A DNA stretch of 18,396 bases, taken from NCBI GenBank assembly GCA_030612495.1, contig JAUWNT010000030.1:1-18396 (forward strand). The letters run 5' to 3'. Positions 15,465-18,396 of the stretch are shown one piece after another. A model generated the notes under the pieces. It saw only the letters and a program-made list of their open reading frames with translations, had not been told where the DNA came from and searched no databases. The translations under genes and the position numbers were made by a program. Each line of letters opens with the position of its first letter. The first letter of the stretch is position 1. This stretch comes from Candidatus Aminicenantota bacterium (lineage in GTDB: Bacteria > Acidobacteriota > Aminicenantia > UBA2199).

Positions 15465-15710
15465 AAAGCTAACTATATAATCCAGGCTAATATAAGCTTT
15501 GTGCCTGTTAAATTTGATCCCAGTTTTTTTACTATCCAACACATAGCATTCTTTTGTTGAATTGCTGTCTGTATTATCATGAACATCAACATCAGAAAGC
15601 AAGACGCAGCTCTCAAATACTTTTTCAAGTATACCAATGTATATCCATGTTGAACTGGTATCCAAGACAATTTTCTTTTTTAAATATTTTGACAATACTT
15701 CTTTCATCAT
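15435..15710 (-). CDS. Small conserved hypothetical protein (beta-rich, possibly Sm-like)
   Basis: The 91-residue protein resembles a small family seen in diverse bacteria whose members start with a short helix (LSKYLKKKIVLDTSSTWIYIG). They continue with alternating strands containing DVDVHDN, STKECYVLDSKKTGIKFNR and a final SALDDV. The strand pattern suggests an Sm-like or small barrel fold; I do not know its function. The frame is open from a TTG at 15719, but ATG at 15710 is preferred because AGGA lies 9 bases upstream and only 1 base from the TTG. A promoter with TTGAAA and TAGAAT lies at 15745-15773, so it is probably transcribed alone. An opposing promoter and small ORF overlap its 3' end. 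Confidence 0.75.
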   Translation of the reverse strand: MMKEVLSKYLKKKIVLDTSSTWIYIGILEKVFESCVLLSDVDVHDNTDSNSTKECYVLDSKKTGIKFNRHKAYISLDYIVSFSALDDVKFF

Positions 15711-15744
15711 AATTTTCAATCCTATTTATTTTTTTTATAGTATT

Positions 15745-15773
15745 ATTCTATAAAAAATAATTTATTATTTCAA
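15745..15773 (-). promoter_or_regulatory. Promoter of the small conserved gene
   Basis: On the minus strand TTGAAA (15768-15773) and TAGAAT (15745-15750) are 17 bases apart, each one base from consensus. Transcription from about 15738 gives a 28-base leader that contains the AGGA ribosome binding site before ATG 15710. A short repeat CAATT-GTTCG-AATTG (15771-15785) touches the -35 and could be an operator, but it is weak. Confidence 0.65.
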
Positions 15774-15854
15774 TTGTTCGAATTGAATCAAAGAAAATAG
15801 TAATAGATGACCCCTAATCTTTTAACTTATATATGATCAATTTGAATTAAACAT

Positions 15855-16529
15855 TCATAAAATAAGCAAATGTCCGTTTTCTTTTAACCATTTTTTTTGA
15901 GTTTCGTAATAGGGCAATATTATCCGGACATTATTCCAGAAATTCTTTGAATGATTCTTTTCTTTAATATGGACTAATTCATGAACAATAACATAGTCAA
16001 TCACTTGTAATGGTGCCATAATCAAACGCCAGGTAAAATTTAAATTTCCTTTTACACTGCAGGAGCCCCATCTTTTTCTCGCATTTGTGATTTTCAATTT
16101 ATTATAAGTTATGCCTGATATTTTAGAATAAATAGCAACTCTCTCTGAAAAATTTTTATAAGCTTGCTCTTTATACCATTTAATAAAACTCTCTTTTGCC
16201 TTGTTTAAATTTTTTTTCGAGAGAAAAAATAATTCATTATTAAAAATCAAAGAGAGCTCAAAATCATCAACAATATACAACTCATAGGAATTCCCTAAAA
16301 AAAGAAACCTTTCTCCATTCACAAATTCCTTAGAATATACTTTTTTATACTTCCCCTTTGCTTCTTCTTGCTTCTTTAAAATCCAAAATCTCTTCTCATA
16401 AATAACCTTTCTAATTAACTTCTCTGAAGTATTATAAGGAACACGAACAATTAATCTGGCATCATGAGATACTTGCAAAGCAATTGTTTTTCTTCTTGAT
16501 CTAATTATTTCATCTATTATGATATCCAT
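15855..16529 (-). CDS. YgjP-like zinc metallopeptidase (DUF45)
   Basis: This 224-residue cytoplasmic protein matches the YgjP/DUF45 family of putative zinc peptidases, related to SprT and WSS1. The N-terminal part (about 10-55, RRKTIALQV and VRVPYNTSEK) and the central NARKRWGSCSVKGNLNFTWRL stretch (149-169) are family hallmarks. The catalytic HELVH (183-187) is followed by His193 in KNHSKNFW as third metal ligand. Length is normal. No signal peptide is present. ATG at 16529 has no ribosome binding site. It is 52 bases downstream of the lipoprotein gene on the same strand, with no clear promoter between them, so the two may be co-transcribed. The substrate is not known for the family with certainty; DNA-protein crosslink or protein quality control roles are suggested by relatives only. 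Confidence 0.9.
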   Translation of the reverse strand: MDIIIDEIIRSRRKTIALQVSHDARLIVRVPYNTSEKLIRKVIYEKRFWILKKQEEAKGKYKKVYSKEFVNGERFLFLGNSYELYIVDDFELSLIFNNELFFLSKKNLNKAKESFIKWYKEQAYKNFSERVAIYSKISGITYNKLKITNARKRWGSCSVKGNLNFTWRLIMAPLQVIDYVIVHELVHIKEKNHSKNFWNNVRIILPYYETQKKWLKENGHLLIL

Positions 16530-16581
16530 TTCAATATTATTGAAGGTAAATATTCAGTTTATTAAATCCAGAATGAGATTT

Positions 16582-17664
16582 TTATTTCAATTGCTCCTCT
16601 AAATGTTCTTTATCTGATATACGCTGATTCAAAACTCTCATATAAGAATATGCTTTTTTATTTCCAAATTCTGCATAAGATCTTTTTGCCCATTTTAATG
16701 CATTTTGAAAATCACCTCTAATTTCAGCAGCAAAAGCCAAATTATAAGCTGCACGCCCAGCAATTTTAATATCACTGTTGTGTAAAAGCTTTTTCCAAAT
16801 TGAAATTGCTTGCTCCCAATCTCCAGATTTGACATATCGCTCAGCCATTTTGAATTCAGGACAACCCTTTACATAGTATTCACGATTTACATTTATCCAT
16901 GTTGGAGAGATTCTCATTCCATATTGAATACCTGAGTAATATCCTGTCTGATTAATTGCATCTCTTTTATCTGGCAGATTTCTTAATGATTCTCGTCTGG
17001 TCTTACCTGTAGTATACCATGATTTCTCATCCCTATATGTATTTGCATCAACAATTGATCGAGTCGAGGGATTATAAATCTTCCAGCCTGAATTGACCTG
17101 AATATAAAGATTAGCAATGTATTGCGGAACTTTAACCTTTTTTTTTGTTTTAGTTTTCTTATCTTTAATCGTTTTCTTTTTCATTCGTATATCTTTATCA
17201 AGCGTTATATTTGAATCAAAAGTCTCTAAAGCAATAAGTGCATCAACACGGTACTTATTACACAGTCTTTCAACTATTCTCCATGAAAGAGGGTTTGGAA
17301 ACATGCGTGTTCCTGTTCCCCTGAGATTTTCTCCCTGAATTATTACAGCACTAAATCTAGGGGAATTATTTAATTTTTCAGCAAGGCCTTTTAAACAGTT
17401 TTCTGATCCAAAACGATCAGCTAATATTGATTCTCCAGAAATAAATCCCTCCACAATATCAATTATCTTTCTATTCTTAGCTGGTAATGAACGATTAACA
17501 ATTCCTATATGTTCGATCTCCCTATTAACAGTAACTTCAGCAGGCACAAGTACTCTTATTCCTAAAGAGGAAACAGAACATGATGAGAAAAATAGCATTA
17601 GAATTACAACAGAACAAAGAAAAAAAACATTTACTCTTTTTTTATAATTTTTAAAATATCTCAT
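16582..17664 (-). CDS. Lipoprotein with DUF6340-like domain and C-terminal TPR
   Basis: Residues 1-28 form a lipoprotein signal peptide: KNYKKR, a hydrophobic core and FSSC with Cys29 as lipid attachment site. The mature part begins with a pattern seen in DUF6340 proteins (VLVPAEVTVNREIEHIGIVNRS, about 39-60). It continues with a region naming an NxxSWRIVERLCNKYRVDALIALE stretch, an unusual Lys-rich insertion (about 156-178, alternating Lys and Thr), and two tetratricopeptide-like helical pairs near the C-terminus (about 265-335, AERYVKSGDWEQAISIWKKLL and AGRAAYNLAFAAEIRGDFQNALKWAKRSY). It should be anchored in the outer or inner membrane facing the periplasm. The function is unknown. The start is secure, since no alternative start keeps the signal peptide. 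It has no ribosome binding site; its promoter ends 9 bases from ATG. Confidence 0.82.
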   Translation of the reverse strand: MRYFKNYKKRVNVFFLCSVVILMLFFSSCSVSSLGIRVLVPAEVTVNREIEHIGIVNRSLPAKNRKIIDIVEGFISGESILADRFGSENCLKGLAEKLNNSPRFSAVIIQGENLRGTGTRMFPNPLSWRIVERLCNKYRVDALIALETFDSNITLDKDIRMKKKTIKDKKTKTKKKVKVPQYIANLYIQVNSGWKIYNPSTRSIVDANTYRDEKSWYTTGKTRRESLRNLPDKRDAINQTGYYSGIQYGMRISPTWINVNREYYVKGCPEFKMAERYVKSGDWEQAISIWKKLLHNSDIKIAGRAAYNLAFAAEIRGDFQNALKWAKRSYAEFGNKKAYSYMRVLNQRISDKEHLEEQLK

Positions 17665-17673
17665 AATGTGGGT

Positions 17674-17702
17674 ATGATAGAATATATAAGGAGCAAAGTC
17701 AA
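17674..17702 (-). promoter_or_regulatory. Promoter of the lipoprotein gene, 9 bases from its ATG
   Basis: On the minus strand TTGACT (17697-17702) and TATCAT (17674-17679) are 17 bases apart, each one base from consensus. Only ACCCACATT separates the -10 from ATG 17664, so transcription should begin about 3 bases before the start codon. There is no ribosome binding site. Confidence 0.75.
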
Positions 17703-17738
17703 TATATTTTAATGAAACCCCTTAGCATAATTTTATTC

Positions 17739-17767
17739 TTGACGATAAATTAAAAATATATTAATAT
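17739..17767 (+). promoter_or_regulatory. Candidate promoter of the DUF4213/DUF364 gene
   Basis: TTGACG (17739-17744) and TAATAT (17762-17767) are 17 bases apart: five of six for the -35 and four of six for the -10. It is divergent from the lipoprotein promoter and would give a leader of about 35 bases before ATG 17810. Confidence 0.45.
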
Positions 17768-17809
17768 AGGTTCAAAAATTGAAAAGATTTTAAGCATATT
17801 CTTTTAATT

Positions 17810-18396
17810 ATGGAAAATGTAATGAATGAACCATTAAAACACTTTGTTGAAAAATATGGTGTGCATGTTTCAAATATAAAAAAAATTGTTTGTGGGCGTA
17901 AATATTCTGCGGTTCTTTTAAAGAATGGAAATATTGGTGTTTGTGCAAACCTGTTAACTAATGTTGAAGTTAAGATTGAGGATCTGAGAAGAGCAGATTT
18001 AAATAAAATCGAACACAGAATAATTTTAAATGCCTATTTCAATGCTAATTTAAACTATTTAAATAATTATAAAAAAAAATCTGATATTTTTGAAGCTATT
18101 GATTTCAAGCATTATAAAAACATAATAATGATTGGGCTGTTTAAGCCTATCCTGAAAAATTTCGATGAGAATAATATTAAGATTCAAGTTTTTGATTTGA
18201 CAAAAAAAAGCCATAAACTTATGCCCATTGAAAAAGAAATGGAGACCATTAAAAAAGGAGATGCAATAATACTTTCAGCAACAACAATTTTCAATAATAC
18301 ATTTATGGAGATTCTTAATAATTCAGGAGTTAATTGTGATATATTTCTTTTAGGACCATCTTCAATTATGAATAATGATTTGTTTAAATATAAAAA
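17810..18396 (+). CDS. DUF4213/DUF364 protein, putative metal-binding (3' end outside the window)
   Basis: The frame is open from ATG 17810 to the window end (195 codons). The N-terminal part (about 1-75) fits the DUF4213 enolase-N-like domain. The C-terminal part fits DUF364: KNIIMIGLFKPILKNF (about 104-119), then IQVFDLTKKSHKLMP, then KKGDAIILSATTIFNNTFMEIL (about 149-170), and FLLGPSSIM (about 180-188). The family is described as putative heavy-metal chelation proteins, some linked to molybdenum or anaerobic metabolism; the true role is not established. No ribosome binding site precedes ATG 17810. A second in-frame ATG at 17822 has only a weak GGA upstream, so the start could be either. 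Confidence 0.8.
   Translation, partial: MENVMNEPLKHFVEKYGVHVSNIKKIVCGRKYSAVLLKNGNIGVCANLLTNVEVKIEDLRRADLNKIEHRIILNAYFNANLNYLNNYKKKSDIFEAIDFKHYKNIIMIGLFKPILKNFDENNIKIQVFDLTKKSHKLMPIEKEMETIKKGDAIILSATTIFNNTFMEILNNSGVNCDIFLLGPSSIMNNDLFKYK

Noticed and set aside
15771..15785. CAATT-GTTCG-AATTG inverted repeat as a defined operator
   Set aside because: The half-sites are 5 bases in AT-rich DNA and occur once, so chance is a sufficient explanation; mentioned only with the promoter.
16560..16581. Hairpin AAATC/GATTT after the lipoprotein gene as terminator
   Set aside because: The stem is 5 bases with an 8-base loop and no T-run follows on the minus strand.

Overview
The window reads as AT-rich chromosomal DNA from a free-living diderm (Gram-negative-type) bacterium. 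The lipopolysaccharide markers are clear: an LpxH-type UDP-2,3-diacylglucosamine hydrolase and a kdsA-kdsD-kdsC run for Kdo synthesis, beside an FtsK/SpoIIIE translocase and a DUF6340-like lipoprotein. Lineage cannot be fixed from the sequence. The low GC and this gene mix would fit a low-GC uncultivated diderm phylum or a Bacteroidota-like relative. I see no tRNA, rRNA, CRISPR array, insertion sequence, integrase or phage gene, and no gene-free stretch over 300 bases.

Layout. 1-111 is the 3' tail of an unrecognised gene. 154-2549 (+) is a two-gene ABC exporter operon (ATPase plus a large permease, 4-base overlap), followed by a plausible intrinsic terminator. 2594-4908 (-) holds a two-membrane-segment protein with a PH-like tail, an HD-family protein and an lpxH-like gene. 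5021-8451 (+) encodes two exported von Willebrand factor A proteins, the second with an N-terminal VIT domain. 8478-10630 (-) encodes an anti-sigma factor and its ECF-like sigma factor, convergent with the vWA pair. 10665-15286 (-) is kdsC, kdsD, kdsA and ftsK, tightly packed and apparently read from one strong promoter in front of ftsK; the sigma pair lies directly downstream. 15435-17664 (-) holds a small conserved protein, a YgjP-like zinc peptidase and a TPR-containing lipoprotein. 17810 to the end (+) is the start of a DUF4213/DUF364 protein.

How the genes work together. Most of the window concerns the cell envelope: lipid A precursor cleavage, Kdo supply, export, surface adhesion-type domains and a membrane-anchored anti-sigma factor. 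The most interesting unit is the sigma/anti-sigma pair facing the two vWA proteins. A TTTGTC-GACAAA-type inverted repeat occurs between sigma and anti-sigma, in imperfect form upstream of the vWA genes, and again over the ftsK promoter. This suggests, but does not prove, shared control.

Expression signals fall into two classes. Some genes have strong Shine-Dalgarno sites (154, 4116, 5021, 6202, 9713, 11225). Others lack one and instead have a -10 box ending only 9-10 bases before the start codon (ftsK, the lipoprotein, probably the sigma gene), which predicts leaderless or nearly leaderless mRNAs. Start codons were moved from the longest open frame to a better-supported internal start for the VIT-vWA gene (6202), the anti-sigma gene (9713), kdsC (11225) and the small conserved gene (15710).
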